From: Humulus lupulus
Lineage: Eukaryota; Streptophyta; Magnoliopsida; Rosales; Cannabaceae
Direction of reading: 5' to 3'
Assembly: GCF_963169125.1 (NCBI RefSeq)
Contig: NC_084799.1
Span: 64,464,643 to 64,528,642 of the forward strand
Length of the DNA: 64,000 bases
Positions 12,521 through 25,500 of this stretch are shown in pieces. Position numbers and translations under genes: made by a program. The notes under the pieces were generated by a model, which saw only the letters and a program-made list of their open reading frames with translations, was not told where the DNA came from and did no database searches. Position 1 is the first letter of the stretch. The number at the start of each line of letters is the position of its first letter.

Positions 12521-13564
12521 TGTTAGGATTGGTTAAAATACAAAGTCCAAGTGGTCTTACCCAAGTTACGTGTAAAATACTAAGGGAGTGTTTGTTTTGA
12601 GTAGTTGAGTTGCCTTGGAAAGTGTAGAGGGACTTAGGATGGAGGTGATATTAAACTCTTGTGTACAAAATGGTTCACTTTACCTTTAAAATACGTGTGG
12701 GGCACACACAAATTATTAACTTTACCCCTTAAAATTTGAACCAAACATAGGAAGGGTTTTAGATTCTCATTCCCACCTTTACTTTGCCCCATTCCAAACA
12801 CCCCCTAAATGGTTTTACATAGTGAAGATGTGAAATTTGATTTTTTGTTATAGGAATTTTAAATTGGGTCCAAAGTGATACAGAGGTATCTAAGGATGCC
12901 CAAAAAGTTTGGGAGCATTTGGAGGTGTCTAAGGTCACTTTTGAGAAGTTGAACCTAGCTAAGTGGTATTGTGTCACCTTCTTGGAGGATGCATCGCCTA
13001 AAACCTTAGGGTTTTGGCGAAGTATCGCCTGATGAGTTCTTATAGACACGTGTTTTAAGTTTCAAATTATGTGTTTAAAAAATTCAATCCTATTGGTTGG
13101 GCTTAATGACGACGCCTACGCTATAAAAGGGTTCTCTCAGAGTTCTGATAGACTCGATCACTCTTTTAAATCTCTCTCTAACCCCTCTATCTCTAGCTCT
13201 CAAGATCATAAGTTTTCTCCAAGAAGTTCATAAAGAAAGTGCTTGTCTTTGTGAATTTCAATGCTTGTTCAATCCCAATTGTCTTTCCTACTAGAGAAAG
13301 CCTCAAGCATTCATCAAGGGCTAGGAAATAGAGATTTTGGACAATAATACATCTCATGTATAAGTCTTGGTTTTGATTCTCTCCATCAAAAGTTAAAAGT
13401 AGTGTTCTAACAAGGGTTTGAAGCTTACAAGAAGAACAAGGAGTTTTGTTCTACGACTAGGTTTGCATATCTCTACCTCAAACATTTCTTGGACTCTAGC
13501 TATCAAGTGTTATTGTGTGTAGATTTTTATTATTGTTGTAGTGTAATCTCACTTTCTCCCAACA
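12521..13564 (+). mobile_element. Solo LTR, 1,044 bp including a nested MITE
   Basis: Starts TGTTAGGATTGG and ends TTTCTCCCAACA, and is flanked by the 5-bp duplication GTATG (12,516-12,520 and 13,565-13,569). A TATA box (CTATAAAAGG, about 13,121-13,130) followed by a pyrimidine-rich leader fits an LTR promoter with R and U5 regions. There is no coding sequence, so this is a solo LTR. Without the MITE it is about 820 bp. Superfamily is not assigned. Confidence 0.85.
12584..12805. mobile_element. Tourist-like (PIF/Harbinger) MITE, 222 bp
   Basis: The left end GGGAGTGTTTGTTTTGAG and the reversed right end GGGGGTGTTTGGAATGGG form an imperfect terminal inverted repeat. Both sides carry TAA (12,581-12,583 and 12,806-12,808), the usual 3-bp target duplication of this superfamily. 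There is no coding capacity. It lies inside the solo LTR, so it inserted after that LTR. Confidence 0.85.
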
Positions 13565-13569
13565 GTATG

Positions 13570-14317
13570 TACGAAATAAGGGTGTTTAAAAAAAACTACA
13601 AACCCATTCAAACTGTTCACACCATACGAGCGCACACTACATCATGTAGTTTAAATTCTTTGTGGTGTGGTATGAGTTGTGTTTTTCCTAAACCATGTGG
13701 TGTAGTAGGTGTATAGTTTAAAAATTGTACAACCCTAAATTGGCTATCTTAAATACACAATATATTTTATAACTGAAAAGTGTTTTTTGACAAGGTTGAA
13801 GCAGTTGTCCCAACAGGTTTATGATCTGTCGCGACAACTTGTTTTTTCCAGATTTGTTTTCTTAAGTCTTAATTCTCTAGAATTCATCATATTTATTTGT
13901 AGCAATTTATTACTTGATATTTCGTCCATATATGTTGATATTCACTGAGAAAATATTATTTTATTTATAAGAATATTTTTCTTTAAATAAAATATATTTT
14001 TTATTTTTTACACTGTGAGACTTTTTGTCAATTGATTAAAAAATATTTTGTGATATTGTTTATTGACAAAATTCATGGTATTGGTCGACTGTGGAAAGAA
14101 TGATTAAAAAAAAATATAGCTTCCTTTTTTTGTTATTTGGAAAAAGAGACTTTGTGTAATAACGAAAAGATTTTCAATTGATTTTAAAATATTCTTTTCC
14201 TTTTCAAAGAAAATAAAATTTCTTTATTTAAATAATGTTCCATGATATTTTAATCATTTACTATAGATCATGGGCTAAACTAGGAAAGGATTAGAAATTT
14301 AATTGATCAAAAAATTT
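13570..14317. other. AT-rich non-coding DNA
   Basis: No gene is seen. An imperfect GTGTGG/TGTAGT-rich stretch at 13,600-13,730 may be the remains of a small DNA transposon, but no ends could be defined. Confidence 0.5.
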
Positions 14318-15230
14318 GTTGGAATTAATCTGGACTATCAGTCTGTCCAAATACATTATATGTTGAGTCAGTTTCTCAATCTATATCAACAGAATCTGAC
14401 AGACTGGGATAATTTTCTAAATAAAGAATTTGTGTGATTCTCTCTTTGATTTTTGCAAATTTCATGGACTGCTTTGAAAAATCATTTCAACTATAAATAA
14501 AAGTCCAAGCAGCCACAAATCCTTAGCTCTTTCACTTCTCATTTTTTAATATCATTTGTATTTTTGAGAGAGTTCTTTTTATGAGATTAAGAGTGTATAC
14601 CTTAATCTAGTATCTAGGAGTTGTGTAGCTTCCTTTTGTATTCATCTATTTCGTATAGGAACATGTGTCATCTATTGATAACGAGTTCAACAATCTTCAA
14701 GAGAAGATTTTGCTAAGACTTTCTTCGAGAGGAAGAAATTATTCATCAACCTTTGAAGGGAGTTCAAGAGCGTCGGTGTCTCATCAAGAAACTTGATTTT
14801 TGAAGGGTGTACAAAAGCTTGCGGCATAAGTATAGAAGGAGTTTATCTATGTATAAGTCAATTGTGATTTTGTACTTTGTGATACCTTACTAATTAGTTT
14901 CATCTCTGGGCGTGGCCCCGTGAACTAAGTTTTTTGAACCACGTAAAAAACCTTGGTGTTGATTTTTTTATACTCGTTTTTTATTTCTGTAATAATATGT
15001 TCAAACAACTGGCTTAGTCGTTAGATTAGATTCTGATTCTGTCAAAATAATTTAATCACTATTCCACAATCTATTAATTTTTTTAATTTAATCACTTGGT
15101 AAACATTAAAATACGGAATTTCAAAAATTAGATTCTGATTTTGTCAAAATAATTTAATCACTATTCCGCAATCTATTAAATTGTTTAATTTAATCACTTG
15201 GTAAATATTAAAATACGGAATTTCAAAAAT
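14318..15230 (+). repeat. LTR-like sequence (possible solo or partial LTR)
   Basis: Starts TGTTGGAATTAATCTGGAC and has a TATA box CTATAAATAAAAG at 14,491-14,503. A transcript-leader-like region and the segment GGGCGTGGCCCCGTGAACTAA near 14,910 are reminiscent of plant copia LTRs. A clean CA end and target duplication were not found, so the right border is uncertain. Confidence 0.45.
15026..15229. repeat. Tandem duplication, 2 copies of 102 bp
   Basis: TTAGATTCTGATTYTGTCAA begins at 15,026 and again at 15,128. The following roughly 80 bases, through TTAAAATACGGAATTTCAAA, are repeated with only a few differences. Confidence 0.9.
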
Positions 15231-15236
15231 TTATAT

Positions 15237-15533
15237 GTGCGGTTCAAATTGCACTGTACATCTCCATATGTTGCTAAAAGTTTGATTGTGTTTCTATGAA
15301 CGTTATATTTTAATTATCTGGTAATTTTTATTTTGATTTGTAACTTAGTTATGCTTTTTATGTTTAATTAGAATCACTAAGAGTTTATATTTTATTTGGA
15401 GTTTAAAGTTTATATTGATTTCATCTTTAATTTTTTATAGAACTAATTTGTCTAAACTGTGTTGTATATTTTGATGTACTATGGTGCAGTTTGAAGTCAT
15501 TATTTCAAATTATGCAATTTGTATAAACCGCAC
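15237..15533. mobile_element. Possible small inverted-repeat MITE
   Basis: GTGCGGTTCAAATTGCA at the left and, reversed, GTGCGGTTTATACAAATTGCA at the right form an imperfect inverted repeat around an AT-rich core of about 300 bp. The ends look like hAT-type MITEs of plants, but no 8-bp target duplication is visible. Confidence 0.4.
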
Positions 15534-16736
15534 GTTGTATATAAGGCAAACATCTCCACAACAAATTAATATAAATCTATTGGTAATATATATTTAGTAA
15601 AAGATGCCAACATGACTAATGGATTTAGGAGTGCTTTTATATGTGATAAAAATTAATTTCATTATTATATGTTTATTAACCTTTGACATCAACAAACAAA
15701 GAGAAGAGATTTGAGATAGAGAGTAAGAGGAGGAAAAGAGGGGGCAAACTTTGAGACAAATATAGGTGCTGGTTGGGAGAGCTTATTAAAGTTTTTTTTG
15801 GGCTTTTAGCCTTAAGAAGGGCTTTTAAAACTGATTGGATGTATAATAGAAATTAACTTTGAGCTTTTAAAAGCTCTTTAAGCAAAAGTCAAGTCCACCA
15901 ACTTTCTCAAAAAGAGCTATTTTAAGAAGACAAGGGAAGTCATTTTCATCTTTAATGATATTTTGATCATGACCATATTGACCTTTTTATTATGAAAGAT
16001 AGTTTATTAATTACTGTTACATCCTTGGAATCCTATTTATCTTTTCCATTGTGCTTTTTGTTCCCCCTTCTCCTCTGTTAAACAACCCACGCAGACCATC
16101 AAAGCTCTAGCAGGTATTCTCTAATCTCTATTTTATATAAATATAGATATTGTTTTCATTATTATTTAAGTGCATAATATGTAAATCGAAGCCGATCATT
16201 GATATTTTTCCTTTTATGATCAAAATTTGATTTTGATTTTTCCATAAAACTCTTTTGCTTCTTTATTGTTTATAACTCAGAAGCTCATCCATCTATCATG
16301 TTTCCTATACAATAATAAACATTATTTAGGACAAGTACAAATACTTCCTGGTACAATCCAATTTTTTTTTTAAAGAAAATAACGTTGTTTCTTAACTCAA
16401 AATTTTAACACAACAACAAATAAACAATTTGTAAACTGCTTCTTTTTCATGGACTTGATGAATTCTCTTTGTTATGTCTAAAAATTAAAAAAAAATACAA
16501 GAAAACAAAACTTCACCACCAATTTACAAAAAATATGTTTTCTTTATGAAAATATTAATAAAAATACCACTTATTAAATATTAATTATAAATTTTTTAAT
16601 TGGTAATTATTGTTTGAAGTATATTAAAATAAATGAATGAACTTTGGTATTCAAGTCCTAACCATACCAAATTTAGGTTTCCTAATCCTCTTCTTAGTGT
16701 ATTGCTTGTGGCCCAACACTACAGGAAAAAGGGGTT

Positions 16737-17015
16737 TTAGCGACGACTTAAGTCGTCACTAATTCCCAAAATCTAGTCGCTAATTCTTTTAGCGACGACC
16801 TTGTCGTCGCTATTTGTCGTCGCTAATTGCTGGTCGCTAATTGGTTTTAATTAGCGACGAAATGAAACATGTCGTCGCTATTTCCTTTTAGCGACGACAT
16901 GTGGTCGCTAAAAGATCCACTTTTTCGTCGCTGTTAGTTTGGAATGTGCTCTGATTTTTGAAATTATTTGGGTATTTAGCGACGACATTTTGCCTTTTTT
17001 GCGACAACATGTTGT
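16737..17015. repeat. CACTA subterminal repeat array (left)
   Basis: About a dozen copies of TAGCGACGAC or its reverse GTCGTCGCTA, in both orientations and sometimes as close inverted pairs, lie within 300 bases of the end. In EnSpm elements such subterminal repeats are the binding sites of the accessory (TNPA-type) protein, which brings the ends together. That role is inferred here. The right end has only about three copies (28,066-28,112). Confidence 0.88.
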
Positions 17016-17239
17016 CGCTAAAAGTCTTTTTTTTTTTCTTTTTTTTTTTTATGCCTAAAGAACTATTATATATACTTAAAAAATGTCATTATTCAATATA
17101 TATACTAACACATTTTTTTGCTAAAAGATTTGAAATAAAAGAGAAATTTAATCATGCACAAAATTATATTTTTACTATAAATATTTATATAACAAAGTAA
17201 CTACCATAGTAAAATTAAAATACATAAATATAAATATTT

Positions 17240-18742
17240 TTAACTAGGTGTTGTAGGATCGGCACCAGGACCTTGCTGAGAAGATCCAGATCCCGAGACT
17301 CCACCAATCCTAGCCAAGTGCTCCTCTATGGCTCGGAGTCGCTCCCTCACCTCTTGCATGTCTTGTGCGGTAGGAGGTGGTTGGGCTGGTTGAGGTACCT
17401 CAGCCGCTTCACAATTCGCCCTCGTGCGAATCCTACGACCAAGACCCGGCTGATAGCCTCGACGACGTCCAAATATCGTCTCAACAAGAATAATGTCATC
17501 ATCTTCTCTCGGGATAGTACTCGAGGCAGAGGCGCTCGTAGATGATTGTGACTGCAGAGTGTCACGTATCTCTATCATATTTTCCTGTATCACACAATTT
17601 TCAAGAATATTAGAATTTACAACACAATAAAGTAAGAACATCATAAAATATAAATTTACTTACATAGTTATCTTTTGCTGCCTTGCTCACCCAACCTTCC
17701 CCGTCTATATACTTAGTCGTCATCCAAATCTCTGGAACCCCAGCAAGACACCCAGTTTGTAAATCACGCTACAATACAAGAAGTTTGAAAAAAATTAAGA
17801 AAAAAATTCATTATAAAAAAACATAAATAAAAATTATGTAAAAAAGAAAGTACCTTCTTGTAACGAAGGGCTGGCGTAGACTGTGAACCCTGCACGCTTC
17901 TCTGTTTTTGTTTTGCACGGTTCGCAGAGTTAGTCTCAGAACGCCTCTGCAAAGAACTTGTGTTAACCATATGTTAAATTAACAAAAATAAATTAAAAAA
18001 TAATATTTTTGTGAATACCTTCACTTCAGGGCGATCAAAATACTGGAGCGCCTTCTGCCATTTCTCCACCACCAAACCATCAGGAGGATGTGCTCGACCA
18101 TTCTTTTTTAAATGAGTTGACAAGTCATTCTTCCACTCCGAGTAACGATCAGCGCACGACCGTTGAATGCCCAAAAGAATGCCGGGGAGGTTCTCTGAGG
18201 CATATCGACTTCGACCAATGTCGAATAAATCATCCTGATTCAAAAATATAAAATAAATTAGCTAGATTTAATATTAAAGTGAACCCAATAAAAAAATTAT
18301 AGAAATAAATTACCTCTAGACGAGGAAGTATGCGATCTCTAACTTCGCTGGGTACTTTATCCCATCGGTCGTAGTCGGGATCGGCATATTGTCGAATGAG
18401 AATGCCGATCTCTCTAGAGAAATGTTGGGAATAATTACCAATTTCTTTGTAAGTCTTCCCTCGAACATCCCACTCCAGTGGTAGTGGTCTACCTAATGCA
18501 ACTCTAGCTTCTCGAGTTGAAAACCCCTTGTTGATGCCGCGCCTTTTCGTTTTAGTCGTCACTATTATTTCTCAAATACATATAATTATTATATACACAT
18601 AAATAAATTAATTCAATATATTCATCCAAAATAAATAATTGCATGTGTTACCTCTCTCACAATCAGCCTGTATCTGCGTTGGATCTGGAGGAGGATTTGC
18701 CCCACCATCCCCTCCGTGATGTTGCATAACCGCAGAAGACAT
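17240..18742 (-). CDS. CACTA accessory transposase gene (plant Ptta/En/Spm, Transposase_24-like), six exons
   Basis: Proposed exons are 18,742-18,652; 18,561-18,314; 18,234-18,019; 17,946-17,854; 17,768-17,664; 17,584-17,240. All introns are GT-AG and all phases agree. The product is 365 aa with no internal stop. It starts MSSAVMQHHGGD, has a basic N-terminal segment (KTKRRG), a conserved middle (CADRYSEWKNDL, PPDGLVVEKWQ), a basic SANRAKQKQR stretch, and a closing GEGWVSKAAKDNYENM motif, then a Ser/Pro-rich tail. This pattern matches the En/Spm-associated plant transposase family, whose members probably bind subterminal repeats. It sits about 325 bp past the TNPD gene on the same strand. The intact frame suggests the element was active recently or that the gene is still under constraint. 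Confidence 0.85.
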
Positions 18743-19066
18743 ATCTAAAAAAATTGATGATATATATGCATTGATAAATTTGTACAATCAAATTTAAATA
18801 TTATAAAATTTCAATACATTTGAACAATCTTTCAATGTAAAAATAATATAAGCTTCACTATAATATTCACTATCACCGAAAATAATATAGATTGCTGACA
18901 TTTAAGATTCATGTGAGGTATTCTAGACACTTTATTTATCACCGAAAATTAAGAATATATATTTCTAACAGTTAAACTCAACATACCAACGAATAATGAT
19001 ATAATTATATATATGGTTATCCATAAATAATAAGTGCAAGCAATCTTTGAATGCAAAAATTACAAC
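18743..19066. other. Spacer between the two CACTA genes
   Basis: AT-rich. It would hold the 3' end of the transposase transcript and the start of the accessory gene. No separate gene is seen. Confidence 0.55.
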
Positions 19067-22000
19067 TTAATCATCACTATAATATTCATTATCACTATCA
19101 TTCTCATTTTCTTCTACATTATCTTCTTCTAAGTCCATCTCTTCCTCTTCCTCTTCCTCTTCCTCTTCATCGACCATCTCCTCTTCCTCTTCATCGACCA
19201 TTTCCTCTTCCTCTTCCTCTTCCTCTTCCTCTTGATCAACAGGAGTATCTACATTGACAACATATGGCGATTGATCTCTACGGCAAAAATTGATTTCAGG
19301 CAACAGACCAAGATCGACAAACAATTGGAAATCAGATGATATTGTGTCATGCATAACATCTATTTCAATGGGATCCAACTGTTCATCAGCTGCTGGGGTG
19401 TCCCACACATTTCTATGATGAACTTCTTCAACAATTTTCCAATCCCGGTCATTTTTCAAATCATCAAGATAGAAAATTTGTTTTGCCTGAGTTGCCAAGA
19501 TAAACTTGTCATCTTTGTACCACTCGAACTTAGTAAATATACTGGTTATATTACTTTCATGCTTCATCCTACTCTTGGTAGGATCTGTATCAAACCATTT
19601 ACACTTAAATAATACAACAGAACAACCAGCAAGGTATGACATCACTATAACCTCTTCTAATTGCCCGTAGAAATTTTTGTTGTCTACTCCGGGTACTAAG
19701 ACACCACTGTTTTGAGTTTTCAAATTTTTATCTCTATCATAACACAAAAATCGAACTCCATTGACAATACACCCAGTGTATGAAGAAACAAGATTAGAGG
19801 AGCCGCTTGCTTAGGAGAATAACTCTTCAGAAGCTTCTGCAGATCCTGCTTGTCGAAGATTGTAAAGCTTATTGTAAAACCACATGGGGAACTCCTTTTT
19901 CTGTAATTGATCTAGGTTTTCAGCACCACTAGATAAAAGGATCTGCTTGTGCTCTCTACACATATAAAATATGAAAGACTTAAAAAATTTGAAAGATAAA
20001 TGGAAGAGTAGATATATTGTTAGTGTGATCAAAGTACTTACTGAATATATGGGAGAATCTCAATGCAATTGTTGAGAATGTACCACTCAGCAGTTTTTTT
20101 AAGTTCATCGTCCAAAGTTGTTAGTGTCTTCTTACCGATCGGACGACCTTGAGATTGAAACACAGACAACTTCTTTAGTGATGGAATTGCATCAACATTT
20201 CTATCTGGACGATTAAACCTTGTTTCCACCCCTTTGAAGTACATAGAACAGAATGTCAATGCTTCATCAACGACATAACCCTCAGCTATGGACCCCTCAG
20301 GACGAGCTTTATTACGCACATAATGTTTCAATTTTTTCATGTATCTCTCAAAGGGATACATCCACCTCATGTGTACTGGACCTCCATCTATTGCTTCTTG
20401 AGGCAAATGTATCATTAGGTGAACCATAACATCTAAAAACGCTGGCGGAAAAATGATTTCTAGTCCGCAAAGAATTTCAACAATTGATGTTTTCACTTTC
20501 TCCAAATCAGAAACAATCAGAGTTCTAGCACAAATAATCTTGAAGAAAGTGCACAAGTCAATAATGGTCTTGGCAATTGGTTTTTCTAGGAATGAATGAA
20601 CACCAATTGGCAAAAGACGTTGCAATATGACATGACAATCGTGGGATTTCAACCCAGTAATCTTATTGTCATTTTCAATCACATTCTTCCTTAGATTAGA
20701 TGCAAACCCATCTGGAAATTTGACTGATTTCAAAAATCGACAAAACTTATGCCGATTTTCATGAATAAATGTGTATTTCGCTGCTGGCTTTTCCATTCGA
20801 CCATTTACCATTCTCAGATGCAATTCTGGCCTTATCTTCATCTTCTCCAAATCTACTCTAGCGCTAACTGTATCTTTGGTCTTATTTTCCAACCCGACTA
20901 TTGTGCCAACTAAGCTGTCGCATACATTTTTCTCAACATGCATGACGTCTAGGTTATGTCGCAACTTCATATTGGCCCAATATGGGAGCTCAAAGAAAAT
21001 GCTTTTTTTACGCCAACCAACTTGCTCTTTTGTGCGTTTCCTTTTTGTCCACCGTAGCTAACATGCTTACCAGGAAGAGATTCAAGCATAAAATTCATTT
21101 GTGTGAAAATAGCTTCAGTGCTAAATTCCTCTGGAGGTGGTCTTTTCTCAACTGAACCATATAACTTCTTCTTTTTTCTAATTTGGTGTCCCATTGGTAA
21201 AAAATGTCTGTGACCGTAAAATGCAACCTTATTTTGCAAACGAACTGATGGTGTTGATACATTGCAAGTAGGACAAGCAGTGTAACCTTGACCACTCCAT
21301 CCAGAAAGACTACTCCTCGCTGGAAAATCATTTATAGTCCACAATAAAGCTGCTCGAAGCTTAAAAAAACTACCATCAACAACATCCCGAGTCTGAACAC
21401 CGTTCACCCATAATTCCTTCAACTCATCAACCAATGGCCTTAAGAAAACATCAAAATCTTTTCCAGGTGAATGTGGACCAGGAATTAATAAAGTCAACAT
21501 AAAGTTAGTCTCTTTCATGCATAACCACGGTGGCAAGTTGTAAGTCGTTAACACAACCGGCCACATGCTATAAGACAAACTCATATTTCCAAAAGGATTG
21601 AATCCATCAGCAGCCAATCCAAGGCGCACATTCCTAGGTTCCATTGCAAACGCTGGATTGCTACGATCAAAATCCTTCCATGCTTTCCCATCTGCAGGAT
21701 GACGCATGATACCATCTTCTTTAACACGCCCTTCATGATGCCATCTCATATGTTGAGAAATGTGCCTTGATGCATATTTTCGCATCAACCGAGGGGTTAA
21801 TGGAAAATAACGCATAACTTTTTGGGGCACTTTCTTCCCCTTGGTATTTTTATCCACCCAACGATCCTCCCCACAAATTGGACACTTGTGTTTTCCAGCA
21901 TTTTCCTTCCAAAACAATGCACAATCATGCTTACAAACATGGATTGACTCATAACCCAAACCCAATTTCCTCATCAACCTCTTCGCCGCATAATGTGACT

Positions 22001-22577
22001 TTGGTATCTTATTTGGAGATAGGAATGCATCTTCTAACAACTCCAAGATTCCATCAAAAATTTTGTTAGGAATTTTCCCCAACACTTTGAAATGCATCAA
22101 CTTAGCTACGAAATTCAAAAATGTGTATTTTTCACACCCTGGGAATAACGGAGACTCCATCTCGGCAAATAAGTCATTATAGTATTGGCTAGTACCTCTG
22201 CATTCTGATGCTGGTGGTATCTCATCATCAACCTCATTCTCATCATCTTCACAATTGTTAGGTTGTGCTATATCATTAAGAACATCCATCATCTCATCCT
22301 CGTGACATTGGTGGACTACTCTATTGGTCGGTATTATTTCCTCCTCTCCATGCCAGTACCAATTTGTATAACTTCGTAGAAAACCATTCTCAAAAAGATG
22401 ACTTTCTAGCACACCAATCGTTTGCAATTCGATATTAAGACACTTGTTACAAGGACACTTCACTAGTCCCCTTGTATCCACAAATTGTTGAGCTCTCTCA
22501 ACAAATGCAAACGCTCCAGCAACATACTCATCAGAAAATTTATTTGAATTATTAATCCAAGCCTTGTCGATCGACAT
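19067..22577 (-). pseudogene. CACTA TNPD-type transposase (TNP2), one frameshift and one nonsense codon
   Basis: The start is placed at ATG 22,577 (MSIDKAWINN); an upstream in-frame codon is GTG. Domains in order: a transposase-associated N-terminus with a CPCNKC cluster; a zinc-like CKHDC...CPICGEDRW; the TNP2 core (LLIPGPHSPGKDFDVFLRPL, CPTCN); RHNLDVMHVEKNVCDS; a DUF4218 region (HLPQEAIDGGPVHMRWMYPF); and, after an intron (exons end 20,042 and start 19,955), a DUF4216 region (FKCKWFDTD) with a long Glu-rich tail. Two lesions are visible. The frame shifts near 21,035-21,055, probably in a run of five A, and an in-frame TAA lies at 19,813-19,811. TNPD proteins cut the element ends. The rest of the sequence is well preserved, so inactivation looks recent. 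Confidence 0.92.
19136..19235. repeat. (CTCTTC)n-type microsatellite encoding the acidic tail
   Basis: A purine/pyrimidine-biased hexamer/trinucleotide tract. On the minus strand it encodes runs of Glu interrupted by MVDEE in the C-terminal tail of the CACTA transposase. Confidence 0.85.
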
Positions 22578-22589
22578 TCTATAGGACAC

Positions 22590-25500
22590 TGCACAGTGTA
22601 AGAAATTATTAATTATTACATTGCACAGTGTAAGAAATTATTATTTGAATTATTATTTTTTTCAATGAATTATCATGTTTTACAAATAAATCATCAATAA
22701 CTTATTAGATTAAAGTTTATTAATTAATAAATTAAGTGAGTAATTAATAATCAATTTAATTTCAATTTTATATATAATTTAGTAATTACTTTTATTTGAT
22801 TTAATTATTTGTTTTATTATACTTATTTTATTAATTATTACTTTTATTGGTTATTAAATTTAGTAAAAAATTTATAAGTTTATGCATATTGACTATTTAT
22901 AAAATATTTATGAAAGAGAACCACAAAATGAATAACATAAATCTTATGGTTATTATTTATTGTATAATTTTATTGATTCACTCATTACTACTTTTTTCTT
23001 TCTATTTTTTTTAATGAACGCAAATTGCTTGCTCAGAGTTGATGTATGGTACATATATACATAAATTTCCCTAAAAAAACACACACATGTACCATACATC
23101 TTAATTAGAAATATATCATATTTTTTCTTGGGTAAACCTGACTCCATATTTCTTGAGGAAAAATAGTTGCATCAAGAAAATTGATAGACTATTACAAAAG
23201 GATGGGAAGTAATTAAAGAAAAATAACATCACAAAGAGCAACAAATATACATATTATTATGAGAAACTCAAGACTTGTAAAAATAGTAAGACTTCTTTTT
23301 CTTGATAAAAAACAAATATACTATTTTAAATAGGACTAAATATGTGTAAATATCAATCTAGTTATAGGTAGCTATAGCTTAAACATATTGTATTAATTAC
23401 ATGGAATTGGATTAACCTCCACTTGACTCTATATTGGGTTCTCTTAGAACAACATATATTTTTCTACATACATTAAAGTTTTACAAAAATTCAGTTGAAA
23501 CATGTATTCTCTTCAACTTATAGCACATAATGAAAAAAAAAACCAAAATAAACAATACTAAATATAGAGAATAAACACATTTGAAGAGTAAATACCTCAA
23601 TAAATCAATCAAAATCCAAAGTCTTTTATTATAGAAAATCCTGCAAAACCAAGCTCCTGCTCAAATTACAATCAACAATTAATCCTGAAAATTAAAAATG
23701 TCGTGGTTAGTCAACAGAGTACAAATTAATAAAAAGAAGAGTAATGCAATAGTGATTAATTTTTTACAACAATTACAAGTGAAAATGACATAACTTGGTA
23801 AACTTGGGCACGATATTGTTACTTTTCATTTACTTGGAGATAAATGGCTTGGACATTTCCATGTAGTTTCCAAATTAATAGAAAAATCTATTGTCCATGC
23901 ATGTATAGTCATAGATGATTATTTTTTCTAAAAAAATTCAGGGGGTACCCGTGTGCCCATTGATCCTTAAGATTCTTCAGTCATATATATATATATATAT
24001 GTATATGTATATGTATATATGGGTTTGATCTTCGTCCTAGTTTAACTGCACCACTGGAATCTCTATCTCTAGCCAGTAAGTACTCTGTAACTATGACTTT
24101 TATTTAGCTTGGATTTTTAGTTCATGATCTGTTCACTAAAATGCTCCACTGGGTTTCTTTCTAAAAATGGATACAGCACCCATACTGGACTAGTCGCTGA
24201 GGTAATCGTTATCTTTCTTTTTGTCTGTACTGTCTTCTTTGCTACTGAACCCAATTTAACAAATTCAACCATTGTTGCTCAAAAACAAAAGCTCAGGGAC
24301 TAAAATGAGTGTTCATGCATAGAGGGTATTGGTGCTAAAAACCAGAAACTAATAGATAGTTGTAATACATATTTAAAATCTAAATAGAAAAAAACTACTT
24401 TTTACTGATTTTTTTTTATTTCTTTCACTTTCTGTTACAAATTTTTTCTTTTCAAACAACTATTATGGCCTCTGTAACATCATCTCAGTCACATGGCGGC
24501 ATCCATAAGAATTTCAAGCAAATCACCCTTAACCGTAATAATATATATGTATATAATGTTGTTCTTATATATGTTATGATTATATGTTTCACTGATTTAT
24601 ATCCAACTCGGTGATATAATAATTGTTAGGGCTGTTGCATGAAATTCTAAGAACAGACACCAAGTCAAGAAAATCATGGGAACAGAAGGTATACCAATGT
24701 ATAATTTCTATGTCAATGAACTATCTTTGATTTTAATCATGAAGATTTTTGGTATGTTTTACATTCTTAAAAGCATTATTATAATAGCTCATATGCACTT
24801 TTATTTTTTCAGTAATATAATTTTATAGTAATAGATAGCCCTTCTTAACCTACTACGAATCTACTAGACTATATACAGAATCCTAAAGCAGTTTAACTCA
24901 ATTCTCAGTTATCTATCTGTGATAAAAAAAAAAGATGCAGCTGAAATCAAAGCGAACTATATACTCTAAGCTAATTTATTTTGTCTTTCTAGAAGGATTC
25001 AAAATAGCTATAATTATACAAAAGCAATGTTCAAGATACAGAATAAGTGTGAGTTTTACAAACTTAAATTTGTTGTGACTAAAAATAAGGTTTTTGTTTT
25101 TATTTTTAAAAGTGAAAATAAGCATTTTATAATATAGTGAAGAAACAAGTCGTTGAGTTAATAAGACAAACCTTTTGCCCGGAATTCATAATGAGTACAC
25201 TGTCTTGCAGTTAATGTGTTGTTTGGTGCATGTACCAGAAGAACCTGGATTAAAGGAAAGGCAGAGAAAAATAATGAAGTTGTTGAGCTTTTGGGTGTGA
25301 ATACAAAAGTGTTTTAGTGAAAAAGAGTTCTAAATCAGTGAAAAAGACTGAATAGAACTTGTATTATTTATATAGAATAGATACAACTGAATTCTGTTAT
25401 AAACCAACAGAATATATATATGTCCAAGAAAGAGGCTGTTAAGACAGCTGAAAATACAGTTGAAATAAAATAATTTGCAGTTAAATACAAGCCTAACCAT

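Noticed and set aside
14318..15230. Calling a full solo LTR with target duplication
   Set aside because: Candidate flanks around TG and CA (AAATT versus AAAAT) do not match exactly and the right end is ambiguous.
19051..19257. Plus-strand frame of Leu/His/Pro repeats
   Set aside because: Shadow of the microsatellite that encodes the Glu-rich tail of the CACTA transposase.
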